Source: Sipunculus nudus
Lineage: Eukaryota; Annelida; Sipuncula; Golfingiida; Sipunculidae
Length of the DNA: 64,000 nucleotides
Direction: 5' to 3'
NCBI GenBank assembly: GCA_026874595.1
Contig: CM049322.1
Span: 38,907,340-38,971,339, forward strand
Below, piece after piece: positions 22,217 through 33,530 of the stretch; position 1 is the first letter of the stretch; each line of letters starts with the position of its first letter. A program made the translations under genes and the position numbers. The notes beneath the pieces were generated by a model. That model was not told the origin of the DNA, did no database searches, and worked only from the letters and a program-made list of their open reading frames with translations.

Positions 22217-24871
22217 GGCATCACTGCTTAGAAGGCCACTGAAGAGGAATTTGTATTCATATTATACCTTTAACTAATATTAGAAAACAGTAATATGAAT
22301 ATGGTTTTGTTTTAATTGTTACATCATGAGGCTGTTCATCAACTTAACCATAGTAATATGTATTAATCCTTCTTCCTACGTCCAATCACTGGATACTGTG
22401 AGCAGAAAAATTAATCATGTTTAACATTTTTTTAAAACTTTATGGTAGAGTCAAATACAATGCACTTATGCGGACCCTAGATGTACAAATACATAACAAA
22501 AAAATTATACAAAGATATATACGTACAGCTAAGAATATAAAAAAGAGGTATGAAAGTTTTGACAAGTTTGGCAAAATAAGGACCGGACTACGCGGTAATA
22601 CACAAAAGCCAAACATACAATTTATTTATACTACCGGGCTGTTCACAACTTCATTTACAATAAGAAAGTTTATTGGGTATCACTTTAGCATAATAAGCTC
22701 GACTTGGGCGATATATCTATTTCATGCAGAATAATTGTATTTTTAATTTCAGACAGATACGAGAATAAACAAAACACTTTTTACACCTGATTAAAGTACA
22801 TGTTATATTTTGTTATTTTTTCTAAGAATTATAAAAATTATAAGACAGCTTTCATGCCCGGAAAAGCTTTAAATCATGAAAGGTAAATTTTATTTCTTTT
22901 AAAAAGCATATAACATAATTTTATAAAATTTCGTTTTTTTTACCTTATTTTAGTATATACTATATTTTGTCATTTAATACTGTAGAGGATAAGCATTACT
23001 TGGCAGTATAGAAATGTCTGATACATTTCAAATATCGACATAATCTGCTACTTTATATTTATCTGATATCCTCAAAGTCAAGTTATTAATATTTACTTTT
23101 CTGGCGGACTTTATTGTTGGGACTTTCAGCATCTATCGCCAATAGTAACTTCAGCTGTAGTGAAACCGCATTAACAGCAAAATACATTTATTTTTTTGTT
23201 GCACAACATTCTAGTACAGGATAATTATTGAAGTGAATGTTACCTGTATTGCTGGAACACATTTGATCAAAAACATCAAATAAATGAAAATTGTAAAATT
23301 GTTTTAGAGAGTCGAAAATCTGTTATAGTTATTAACAGCACCAGCTGTTTTGATCAGCTGAAATAGTTAGGACTTGTGACCCTTTGTTGAAGGATTAGTT
23401 ACACTTTTGATTTAAACTCTATCGAAATACATGTTGAAGTTCTTTTTTTTACATGTATAAGTTTGAAAGTTCCAAAATGTTATGGGTGCATTTCAATGAA
23501 ATTCAGAACACAAGTAACCTAATTATTAAGATACTTTCTTGATTCACACAATATCCAACTAGAAATTCAACATGCAACATACCAGAGTCAGCAATCTATT
23601 TAGTTCTTTTAAATCAATTCAATTAAATTTCATTCAATATTTAAAAAACAATTATAACTCAATGAATGAAATCTAATTATCGTTTGATGGACATAAAAAC
23701 AAAAAGACTTTAGTCCAAATAAAATTTGAAATCTTTATTTTGAGCGATTTATACAACCCATGCCCAAAAGCAATTGCATGAACATAAAAACAGCACAATT
23801 TACACTTGTGCCTTTTTGTTTAAACGAAACTGATTAAAATAAAAACTAAAACACCTGAAATAAGGAAATATACAATGTGGGAAAAAACGATTTAAAAAGA
23901 TTAAGACCTTACCTACTCAATGTAGACGAATCCATGATATATCAGTCAGGTCACCGGAGTAGACGCTCTTAGTGCTTGTCTGTTTATGGTTGTGAATCGG
24001 TCATATATATCCCCTTAACTTTATTCATCAATCAATGCTATCATTTACATATCTGGCAAAGACGCTCCAATCACCATACGAAAACGGACCTCTTAGCAAC
24101 ATACTATATGGTCCAGTAATGAATATGAACATTTAAACAGAAACATCTGGTGCACTATTGATCAAATAAAATGATTTTCAGGTCCGGTAGGCGGAGGACT
24201 GTAAAGCCCCACCCATTTCCACAAAACGCACTGGATCTTCTAAATTCAGTATTGTTGACATAAATGTATTGGAGGGCTTAGTTTATAAACATCCAAACAT
24301 GTTTGATCAACCTTGTTCCAAGGCAAATTACATGCACATGAAATTTTTTAGTATGAACTTAATGAAATGAGTAACATCTCGAAAACAAGCATTTGTTCAA
24401 TGTAAAAAGAACGGTAGCAATGATGTAATGGAAAAAGATAAACTGATTATCTAACTAAAATACATTTACACTAACACGTTGCTAATATAACGGTGTTCAT
24501 ATGCGATTGGGAAGCGAAATGGATATAGGACCGAGTTGAATTATGATCTGTTTTCAGCCGTATTTCTACATGTGCAGCACTACCTAGATTTAGGTCAATG
24601 TGTAAACGAAAAAGTTTTGAAATCCTTTAATTGATATTAATAATTTAAATTATTTTCACAGGTTAAAGAAGGCGAATTTCAATGCATTTAGGTGTAAATT
24701 TTGATGCTTTGAATGTACCGCGTACAGTGTGACCACGTCACGTCGCGTGTTTTTGTTGTGTCAGTTGCATTGTAATTTCAGTAATAGTAAAACCTAAATA
24801 AACCGTTTAAACTACACTTGTGAGAAATGACTAATGTGAGACAGAAAGAACTGTTTTAACATTTGGGGTAA
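22217..24871. other. Receptor upstream region and left end of S1
   Basis: The frame upstream of the receptor stays open to a TAA at 22262-22264 (minus strand). An ATG at 22258-22260 in another frame encodes MNTNSSSVAF then stops. An acceptor-like CTAATATTAG lies near 22270-22280. The rest is AT-rich with no recognised gene; a 105-codon plus-strand frame (22417-22734) is probably chance. Confidence 0.5.
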
Positions 24872-25411
24872 TCCGGTTCACCATCTGGATCTAGGAATTT
24901 TTGAAAGGAAAAAGTCTGTTCTCTCTGATTAAAAAATAACTTTTTTTCCATGGAATCTTAACTTAACTATCGACCGAGCAGCCAAAGCTTCAATAAACGC
25001 GCTTTTGAACACACGTCAGTGTTAACAATAAAAGATAATTTAAATGCAATCCTTTTTATGATAATATATGTGCGTGTGTGTGTATGTATGCACCACCGCC
25101 TTAAGGTCGCCAGTGTACTCGGCGGACCTTGTATCAGTACACTTTTCATTACCATGAGGGGCACCCTTCATAATAAAATCTAAAGTCGATTTAATATATA
25201 TATACCAAACGCATCGCCCCCACGTTATTGTGTGCCTTTATCATTCGGCATTCTCATATTGGGAACTGATTTCTTTGGCCGCTCTACAGTAAATAGGTCT
25301 CATTCTGTTTCTCTTCTTATTTGTGTTAATCACCACAAACTTCTGAAGCGATTCAAAGACTTCACCTTAATTTCTTATAAATCACATTGACCCTTATCTG
25401 TCTTATTATTC
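24872..25411 (-). pseudogene. Relic coding exon family, copy A (S1)
   Basis: S1 counterpart of 2461-3000, collinear and diverged at a few positions; same broken minus-strand frames. Confidence 0.4.
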
Positions 25412-25452
25412 TCAAAAGTTTGATTTGAATTCGAATCTTTTCTTTTATACAG

Positions 25453-25589
25453 CGCCAATCCCTGGAAAACATTTCGACTTTGGACCTACATCAGGATGGA
25501 TCAGAGTACCCATTTTTTTGCAGCCTGTAAGAAGTTGTCACACCATTTACCAACATGGTACAGGGGACAAGTTTGACCCTAAGCCATGA
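25453..25589 (+). other. Candidate exon-like open stretch (S1)
   Basis: Counterpart of 3042-3178 with the acceptor-like TTTTATACAG and the same open frame kept. A second plus-strand frame, 25555-25791 (78 codons, starting MVQGTSLTLSHEPESFGISQ), overlaps it and is unbroken here. Confidence 0.25.
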
Positions 25590-26162
25590 GCCAGAATCCT
25601 TTGGCATTTCCCAATGGCTGGCTGTTGAAGTCATGAAAGCGACCGAAATCAACGTCTATAATAATATTCATGAGCACTATAACGTCATCAATATTTCTTT
25701 ATGTGTACAAGAAATAACAGTCATGATGTGTTTGTCCACTCGAATACAATTGGTGTTTCTTATAAAACAACATTTAAAAAAGTACCGTTAGTACTACGCC
25801 TAAGTTGTCCCGTTCTCTTAAATCTAAGAATGTGGGTGCTTCTCTCGTTTAAATAGATTGAGGTTCAACTATTTTAGTATGTTTCGTATTTCTTTTGACT
25901 AAATTACACAAATTACCATGGTACTTAACTTGGCAGTATCAAAATCCTGTGAGTAATATCACCATAAGGACATTACTTCATGTTTTACGTCCGAAAACTT
26001 CCCCATAATTAGTACAGTACATAACAGTTTTTCTTCTCATTTAAAGCCCCAGAGACCATTAAACATTTACATATTTTCAGGAACAAAATATCAACAATAC
26101 ATATAAAAGAATATACATCAACAATATACAACAAATTCCAGCTTGCTTGGTACTTCATAGCC

Positions 26163-26420
26163 CCAGCCAAGCGGGATAAAGTTTTTGTTTGCGATGGTTT
26201 GTTTGTTTGTTTGTTTTTCTGACAGTTAGCAACATTACGCAGAACGGATATTGATGAAATTTGCAGGATAGCTCGTCATTGAAACAAGGAACAAATAATT
26301 ACATTTTGGGGGAGATCCGGATCAATATCTGGATCGTGAATTTTTAGAAAGAAAAACGCTGCATGTCTTACAATGCCATATGGCTTAGGTCTGCGCTATC
26401 CGTGTGCAAATTTCTAGATA
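26163..26420 (+). repeat. Interspersed repeat with TTTG run (S1)
   Basis: Counterpart of 3785-4025, with the same landmarks. Confidence 0.55.
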
Positions 26421-26876
26421 CCGGTAAATCATATTCCCGTGTGATCTTAGATTAACTATCGACCGAAGTGCCACACATTTAATTAAAGCACCGGTTACAT
26501 AGACGTCTGTAATTACACTTTTGATCATCATATGTATATATATGCACCACCGCCTGTTGCTCTCAGCTGTACTTGGCAGACCTCGTATCAGTACTATTTC
26601 CATTGCTATCATAGAGATCCTTAATAATAACACCTAAAGAGGTAATGGTAATCGATTTCATACACATATGAGGCACATTGCCCTCGGGTTATCGTGAGCT
26701 TAATACATTTGCCTTTATCATTTGCAGATGCAATTTCCTCTACTACTTTTTATTAAGCAAAACACTTCCTTCCTCTTTTTCGTACATGTATCAGTCACCA
26801 AAAACTTCTTAGCCTACAAAGTTCTTCAGACCTGATACGATTACCTTACACGTCACCTGATCCGCTAGTTTATTTC
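26366..26876 (-). pseudogene. Relic coding exon family, copy B (S1)
   Basis: Counterpart of 3970-4480; non-functional. Confidence 0.4.
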
Positions 26877-27507
26877 CGAACAGGAAATTAAAAAGTCACC
26901 GTTGACTGGCAAGTTACCCCCCCCCCCCCTTTGCTGTCATATCCTTCACCAATGGATAATTCAAGCAAACTTAATTGAAAAAGAACAGTTAGTTCATCTT
27001 ACTTTATTCCCCGAATAAGCCAAGTTTCAAAGTTTTGTTGTTGATTTTATATGAGCCAATTATAAAGTTGCATGCTTTTACTAGGCGGTATCCGTGACTG
27101 CAAAAAATACAGACACATATACATTTCTAACTTTAAACTTTGGCATACTCCACGTGTGCACTTTTATATGAATCTAAAATGACTGTTTGAATGATTTAAA
27201 TTCAGGTTGTTTGGCCAGACGTGCTAAAGATGTCCACACAGCATTACAAATGCGTACCGGATAAAGTGCCAACTGCGTATGGTGGGCCCTAGCGACCTAA
27301 ACGTCGTGTGTGGGCGCTGAAGCGTCCCCAGGGAGCTACCGCCAGGAATTAAATTGTAAGGTCTTTGGAGTCAGTTAAAACCTGATTTTTTTTTAAACTT
27401 ACCGCTGATGTCTCTTTCTGTTAAAGGTCAGTAATTTTGTGTAAACGCTTGTCCAAAGGAATAAGGTATAGTCTTGCTGTACTGCACATATTAATTTAAG
27501 AAATATA

Positions 27508-28140
27508 TTAACACATTCGCTGCCAATGACGTGTTTACCCGTCGTTTATTATGATTTCCCCAGTGCCAAGCACGTGCATACACGTCATTTATTTATAAGC
27601 CTTTTTCAGCAGGAATTCTCATAAATTAAACAATAAATTCTCTGCAGATAAGTAGTAGACCATTTATAAAACAGTCTCGCAGTATGAAAATGAATTATTT
27701 GTTATTCAACAGCGTGCTGCATCATTCTAAAGCAGGAAAGATGTGAAGATGGTGACAAAATCCACGGCTCCGGTCCATTGCCATGAAATAACTTTACGAC
27801 GCGCTTCAGTTTGAAGTCGATTCCTTGTAAGAATACTACTTTGAATCAAACGAAAAGGAGGATCGTAAAAATATGCAGCTAGTTTTATATTAGAGCACGT
27901 TTTGGCCACTTATTTACGACAGACCCAGTTGGGAGACCGACGTGTGATAGATCGCACCTTAGGTGTGAACTCAAGATAGCGAGGCGTAAGGTCGTTCAGG
28001 TGTATTGCCCCGCGAGGACAGGGTATTGCGCAATCAACAACAGAGGGCGCGTGCCACATGATTGACACACAGACCGGCAGTGTAATCAGAACGCGGCTGC
28101 AAATGATTCTTTCGGCTTATTTCTTGTTCCTTTTTTATTT
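27508..28140. mobile_element. piggyBac-like element, left part only (S1)
   Basis: Keeps the TTAACACATTCGCTGCC end at 27508 and inner sequence, but joins at about 28140 to sequence found at L1 8127, so the right end and the nested LINE and SINE are missing. This suggests S lost about 2.4 kb rather than L gaining it. Confidence 0.45.
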
Positions 28141-28548
28141 AAATAAATCAAACTTTTTTATATTCCTACTGAACCAGAAACGACTAATGAGGATGATTGA
28201 CGACGCATCCATGCAACTCCCGCGCATGTATGGCGAGCTTTTGGGACTAAAAATACGAATGTTTGTCCTTGCCAGTTGCATCTTTCGTGAAACAAAAACT
28301 TTATTGTTCTGAGAAGTATCGACTGTTACCTGCTTAACGGTAGACCTGTTTGCTTTAATATTTCCTGTTTTTAATGTCATATCACTGCTGTGGATCATTT
28401 ATATGGCTCAATATAAAATGATGATTAGTACTTCCTTTCATGAATCTATTGATTATTTACAATGTATGTAAAGAATACATTCAGGTTTGCAGCTAGGATT
28501 CACGGACTGAATGGGGTTGGAAGGGGAGTCATATCTGTCGGCTTGAGC

Positions 28549-28618
<70 letters not shown>

Positions 28619-29168
28619 TCCACAATACCTGCAGAAGAAAGTGAAATGAAACAATAATTTAAGCATGACTAACATTTTCATGATTTTAACATTTTTGTTG
28701 TCATATAATGTTTATTCATTATACCTACAGCTTAAAAACAAGTGTCTTAATTAGTTTAGTTTCTTGGATTTTCTCCTTTTTGTTCCTTTCTATTAATTGG
28801 CTTCTTTGATCATATGCTAAAGGGCTTTATAACGGTAAAGAACAATTAATAAAAATATGTACGATTTTAATATGGAGTGGGAAATTACATTTCGAATGTG
28901 CAAAATTGGGTCTTGTGGAAATATCCATGATTCAATAAGTCCATCTGAAATTATTGAGCTCTGATTGTCAGTGTTGTCAGCACCATTATTTAGGAAGTAA
29001 TATAAACTTCTTCCGGCACAAAATAGCTAGAGTTTGTTAATAATTACCCACAGTATGTTATAAATCCAATAAATCTTTCAAGTAGGGAAACTGGATAGCT
29101 GGCTTTATCTTCTCGAAAAAATGATCACCATTTGTTTTGTTTTGTATGTAAGGGTTAATAACAAGTGT
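28141..29168. other. Non-coding stretch shared with L (S1)
   Basis: Collinear with L 8127-8811 and then 10276-10647; the junction near 28793-28797 has TTAA microhomology. Holds an (AT)n run at 28550-28616. No gene seen. Confidence 0.6.
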
Positions 29169-29879
29169 TATTTATTTTTTCTTCTAGTTTTTGTTGCATT
29201 AAATAAAATATAAGATTCAGTTGATACACTAATATATAAAGTATTTTTCATTGGAATGAATGAATGACTAACAATGGGTAAAAAATGAAACGATATATGT
29301 GAAAATAACGTATTGGCATGTAAAAAATAGGATTGACTCTTACACTATTCACATGTGCCGTACGGTGTATCTAATCGTTGCTGAAGTATTACGATTAACC
29401 CCCCCCCCCCCCGTCCTGTACCTTTACGAAAAGTCCAAACAGTACTATAAACTGAGGTTACCATGTGCATGATGATAATATTCAAATTCCTCTCTGACTT
29501 TGTTTTTTATTCTTTATACTGTAACCATGAAACCATGTGGAATACGATTTAATCGGATCTGTGGTAGCAATCGGAGATAATGCCAAATTATTTAGCAAAT
29601 AATTATTGTACAGACACTGGGGCCTAACACTGTCAGCTTCCTGGAGGGGAAAAACATGTTTTGCAGGTGTAGAGATGGTGCACATAAATCAAATATAATC
29701 TAATCCACTCTAAGAAAATATTGAATATAAATGTTTTCACTGATAATATACATTGTTTTAGGGATTGAAGCAAGAGAACGAATCAGCAAAAACACTACCA
29801 AAGACTTAGCGCCATGTCAGCCCGTAAAACAGCCAGCAGCTCAAGAAGAGGGTCATCTTTATAATCTTAACCATTATTA
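29169..29879. other. S1-specific non-coding stretch
   Basis: Not collinear with L. Contains a poly-C run near 29400-29412. No gene recognised. Confidence 0.5.
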
Positions 29880-30444
29880 TGACTTGTGATATCCTCTGTC
29901 CAAATTTAGGATTGCGGTTAAATCCCACACTTTAAGTTTACAGCGAGAACTTTGTGAGTATGACGTCAAGTTTCTGTCTTGTGTTACACTAAGCTACACG
30001 GAAATCATTCAACCCACTAAGGTTTAATCTTTTCTCATTAACTAAAATACATAGAACACATACAAACAATGCTTAGGGTTGTTTCTTTTTTTCGACATAA
30101 CATTCATAACAAAATATCCCCTAATCACAAGAATCACTCTTCTTAAACATGTTACTGAAATTTGTTCATCACGTCATAGACGTATTTACCACAAGGTTGA
30201 AATGAAAGACATAGTCAAAGCCATGTCAGGTTTAATAATCACTCTATCAGAGCATTGAATCTGAGATAAACCAGTTACAGTTTACTAGAAAATGCAAAAT
30301 ATCGATAACCATAACCACATGATACACTGTAGGAAGCAAATGTAGATGTTCAGAGGTATATCTACAAGAAATAAGGGTAACGTTCCTAAGGTCAAATTGA
30401 ATATTATCAACACGACAACAAGTCCTATTAAAGTGATTAGACAA
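29880..30444 (-). pseudogene. Decayed death-domain-like relic (S1)
   Basis: Two patches match the fragment at 12951-13441. Around 29885-29990 the minus strand can be read LDVILTKFSL and FNRNPKFGQRI with stops, like LDDVILTNFPL and LNRNTESGQRI. In 30247-30444 it reads LISCRYTSEHLHLLPT, like LTLKSRDERHLHLLQH. It is more decayed than the L copies and displaced relative to the L gene order, so it belongs to an older unit. Confidence 0.35.
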
Positions 30445-30889
30445 AGGTTTTTTTTTGTTCTACATTTAGGAAAACATTAGAGTTTAACATAAGAAAGTGC
30501 AGAATTATTTTCACTTATATATCAGTAATATGTTCGGTTTCTCGCTCCATTTTAGCTGATCGATTTAAATAAAAAATGAGATAATTCATTTACCCATATC
30601 CATACACTTAATTCTAAAACTGTTTGCAGACTTACTTGGTAGAAAATACACTGGCAAGGACCTTGGTTTACATATATCCTTATGAAAAACACTTCAAAAA
30701 TTGACACAGATCCCCTTCAAAACTATCATGTGATTCCCTAATATATTTGGCTGAGCGTCAAGACTTGCGAATTTTTCTTCTTATTGAAAGCCTTTGAGAG
30801 GAAATAACACCCTTTTCCGAGATTGGAAATGTCCTGTAGTATATAAAAACATTATTACCAGGTACTCTTCATGGGCTGTTATTAAAAAA
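30445..30889. other. Non-coding stretch (S1)
   Basis: AT-rich; no feature recognised. Confidence 0.5.
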
Positions 30890-32345
30890 GAACTCTAGCT
30901 TGCTTGGCACACTATAAGATATACTTCCATGGCTTCCTAAATTAATCATCGACCGTCTTGCCACGCCTCTCATCAAAAACTTTTTAAACACGCGCCTTTG
31001 ATTACCATCAAAGATACATGTAAATACGACACCTTTATTCGACAGACGTTTCAGTACCTTTTATCATAACCATCAAAGGCATATTTTCATACCAGAAACG
31101 TATATGTAAGTCATACATTTGGCTTGCCATATGAAGATATAATTTCTTAATCTTATTCGGCTTCTTTTCCATGCATATATCAGTCACTTCGAGCCTCTCA
31201 ACAAAGTCTCTGATACCCGATTCGATTACCTCACACGCTGCCTGATCCACTAATTCATTTCCGAACAGAAAATAGTACCCGTTGAATGGCTATTAATTTC
31301 TCACCCCCTGCTGATGTCATATCCGTCATCAAATTTGAGTTCAAGCAAACTTTATGTAAAAAGAACAGCTAGATCACCTAACATTTGTCGCTGTTGCTAT
31401 CATTACAACCCTGAATAATCTATGATTCAGTGTTCTGTCACCGATTTTATGATTTTGATTGCTGTCACTAGGCTGGAGCCTTGACTAAAAAATGTTACCG
31501 ACACATTTACCATTCTTCCCTTAAAATTAGGCATACACTATGTGAGCAAATTTATAAGAATCTAAATGACTGCTTAATTGAGTTAAAATTGAGTTGCTAA
31601 GCCAGGCTTGCTTTACATACCAAATCCGTGGAGGTGTCAAATTCAACCAAAGATCGCTACCACTATGCTTAAACCCCATTCTGTTTAAGGGGCGGCATTT
31701 TGTGTGATCTCATGTCCTAAGCAAAAAGCATAATCCCAGTGAGCCAAATAGCTCTGTGTTAATAGAAAGTTTGGTTTTGATCACACGAAGTTATGACAGC
31801 TTCAAATAGATATAGCCTTTAACAAAGGTGGTTGTGGTGAGTGCTTTGGACAGGGACATTTGACAGGCTACGTCCGATCAGTTCTCAGCAGAGTTCAGTT
31901 AATCAATTTTTCTCTGGCAAGCATTGATTCAAGAAAAAAACCCTAGCTATTTATAATAAGTCAAGGTAGTCATAATAAACCAAGAACCACACTCTGCAGT
32001 GCAACGGCAGAGCGACATAAAGAATGGCCGCCCGCTTATCGCTAAGTGGGCCCATGTACTTTTATGAGTAATGCTTTTTATGTGGTATCACTGATGCGGC
32101 TTAGATTTATGGCTGCAACTAAAATGATATTTAGTACTATCTGGTATTGGTCACGTATAATATACATGTTAGTTAGGGGCGTAGACAGGATTTACGGGAG
32201 GCGAACGGGGATGTCATACCAACTGGCCGTAGCTGGTATGGGTGGGTCGTAGCACAGTTTTCTAATACATATTGCATATTTATCCACATTCCTAACAAAT
32301 AGTACTGACTAAAAGATTACTAATCTATGCAAAATATTTAAAATT
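30890..32345. repeat. Old diverged array block (S1)
   Basis: Patchwise similar to L 3.7-9.0 kb: 30890-31650 to 3740-4860, 31385-31800 to parts of 7720-7830, 32080-32240 to 8355-8520, and 32310-32345 to 8960-9000. Divergence is much higher than between L and S, and large pieces including the piggyBac-like region are missing. I read it as a remnant of an earlier unit. Confidence 0.5.
31035..31271 (-). pseudogene. Relic coding exon family, copy C, best preserved (S1)
   Basis: The minus-strand frame is open for about 78 codons, reading YYFLFGNELVDQAACEVIES, then GIRDFVERLEVTDICMEKK, and ending MPLMVMIKGTETSVE at the stop at 31035-31037. It is probably largely helical. Copies A and B of both L and S are broken versions of it. 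No family recognised; too short to be a whole gene, and no clear splice sites were confirmed. Confidence 0.35.
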
Positions 32346-32549
32346 TAGCAAACTAGCACGCATGAAAAAGTGTCTTACAGATAGAAAATGTGCTTAGGAC
32401 GACAAGACTTTAATTCATTTTCAAAATACTTTGGCATATCCTTTGCATTTTCCAGGGTCAAGGATGAATCAGTGATTGGCATAATTGGTGACAAGGCATT
32501 TATTCAGCAAATAATGAGCTATTTCCATAGAAATTAGGGTGGTGGCCTA
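32346..32549. other. Non-coding stretch (S1)
   Basis: Nothing recognised. Confidence 0.5.
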
Positions 32550-33387
32550 ATTATTTCAAGTTCATGCAAATGTACAGGTGTCTCTTTCATTGTGCGCTCA
32601 AGCCCCGGGCGTCAATTGCTAAGGCGTGTAGATACACAGCGCTCGCTGTAATCCTTACTGGGTGAACCCAGGCGTGTAAAGACACAGCATTCGTGCTAAT
32701 CTCGAATTTTCTGGGCTGTTCGCGCTCTATGAGCGCGTGTCTTGTATTGTTCTTTGGGCGCGTGTGTATTATGTATTGTTGTGATCTTTGCATTGTTCGT
32801 GAAATAGAAGTTTCTAGGCTTTGGGTTGATACATGATTAAATTAGGGGCTGTGTTTTGAGCCCAGTGGAGGAGGGAGAAAAATTCCAGCGGACACGGAAG
32901 AGTGTGGGTCAGTTTGTGGACCTTTCCGATAATTGCAGAATTTATAGATCTTCTTCGAAATTTGTAACGGATTTTATACAGTCTTCAGTTTGCCTTTGGG
33001 ACGATTACCTGAACTTCACTTTTTGATTACAACAGATTGTTTTCGAGATTACGTTGAACATATTTTCTGAGAAGATTTACGTGAACTGTTCATCTGGATT
33101 ATATGTTGTAAAGGACATGTTGAGCTGTAACAGTGGTGGTATCCAGAAAAGCAGGATTCCGAACACTTTGGTTTTGTATACTTTATTTATTATACTTTTT
33201 GATTGTATTGATTTACTGTTATACTGTTGTTATACTGTGTAATTGTTTTGATTTAGTGTATTGTTTGTAATGTAGACATTTCACGCTGCCTAGTGTTACG
33301 GAATATGATTTTTATTTATCTCCATGACAAAATTCACGCTCGTCACGACTACGTGATCTGTTGCTATAAGGTTCCGTAACATAAAAT
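32550..33387 (+). mobile_element. Probable 5' LTR or leader of the Ty3/gypsy element
   Basis: Directly upstream of the gag relic. It has a GC-richer start with two copies of an AGGCGTGTA...ACACAGC repeat about 48 bp apart (near 32622 and 32670) and a perfect hairpin CGCGCTC-TAT-GAGCGCG at 32721-32737. A 10-bp inverted pair TGTTACGGAA/TTCCGTAACA at 33294-33303 and 33372-33381 follows; the TG...CA form and position suggest an LTR edge, though 88 bp is very short for a whole LTR. A tRNA-Pro-like primer site follows at 33388. The left limit is uncertain, and no 3' LTR is present. Confidence 0.4.
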
Positions 33388-33530
33388 TGTGGGCTTGTTT
33401 GGGAGGCTTAATAGTTTTGAAAATTTATCAGGCCTTGACCGAGACACATTGTTTACATTATATTGTTTACAAGATTGATCTCAGTGTTTTTGTTTTTGTT
33501 GTTATTGCTTTAACATCTTAACATAGCAGA

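Larger units (their letters stand above)
1..22404. repeat. Tandem-array unit L1 (long type)
   Basis: Long-type unit of a tandem array. It begins at a sequence reading gaaaaattaatcatg, found again at 22405, 37663 and 60042. It carries, left to right, relic exons, a piggyBac-like element, SINEs, a death-domain-like fragment and the receptor frame at its right end. It matches L2 throughout, with an offset drifting between 37627 and 37665 because of indels in microsatellites and homopolymers, then fixed at 37637 from about 17.6 kb. It may start before the window. Seen directly; the unit boundary is a convenience because the array is continuous. Confidence 0.93.
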
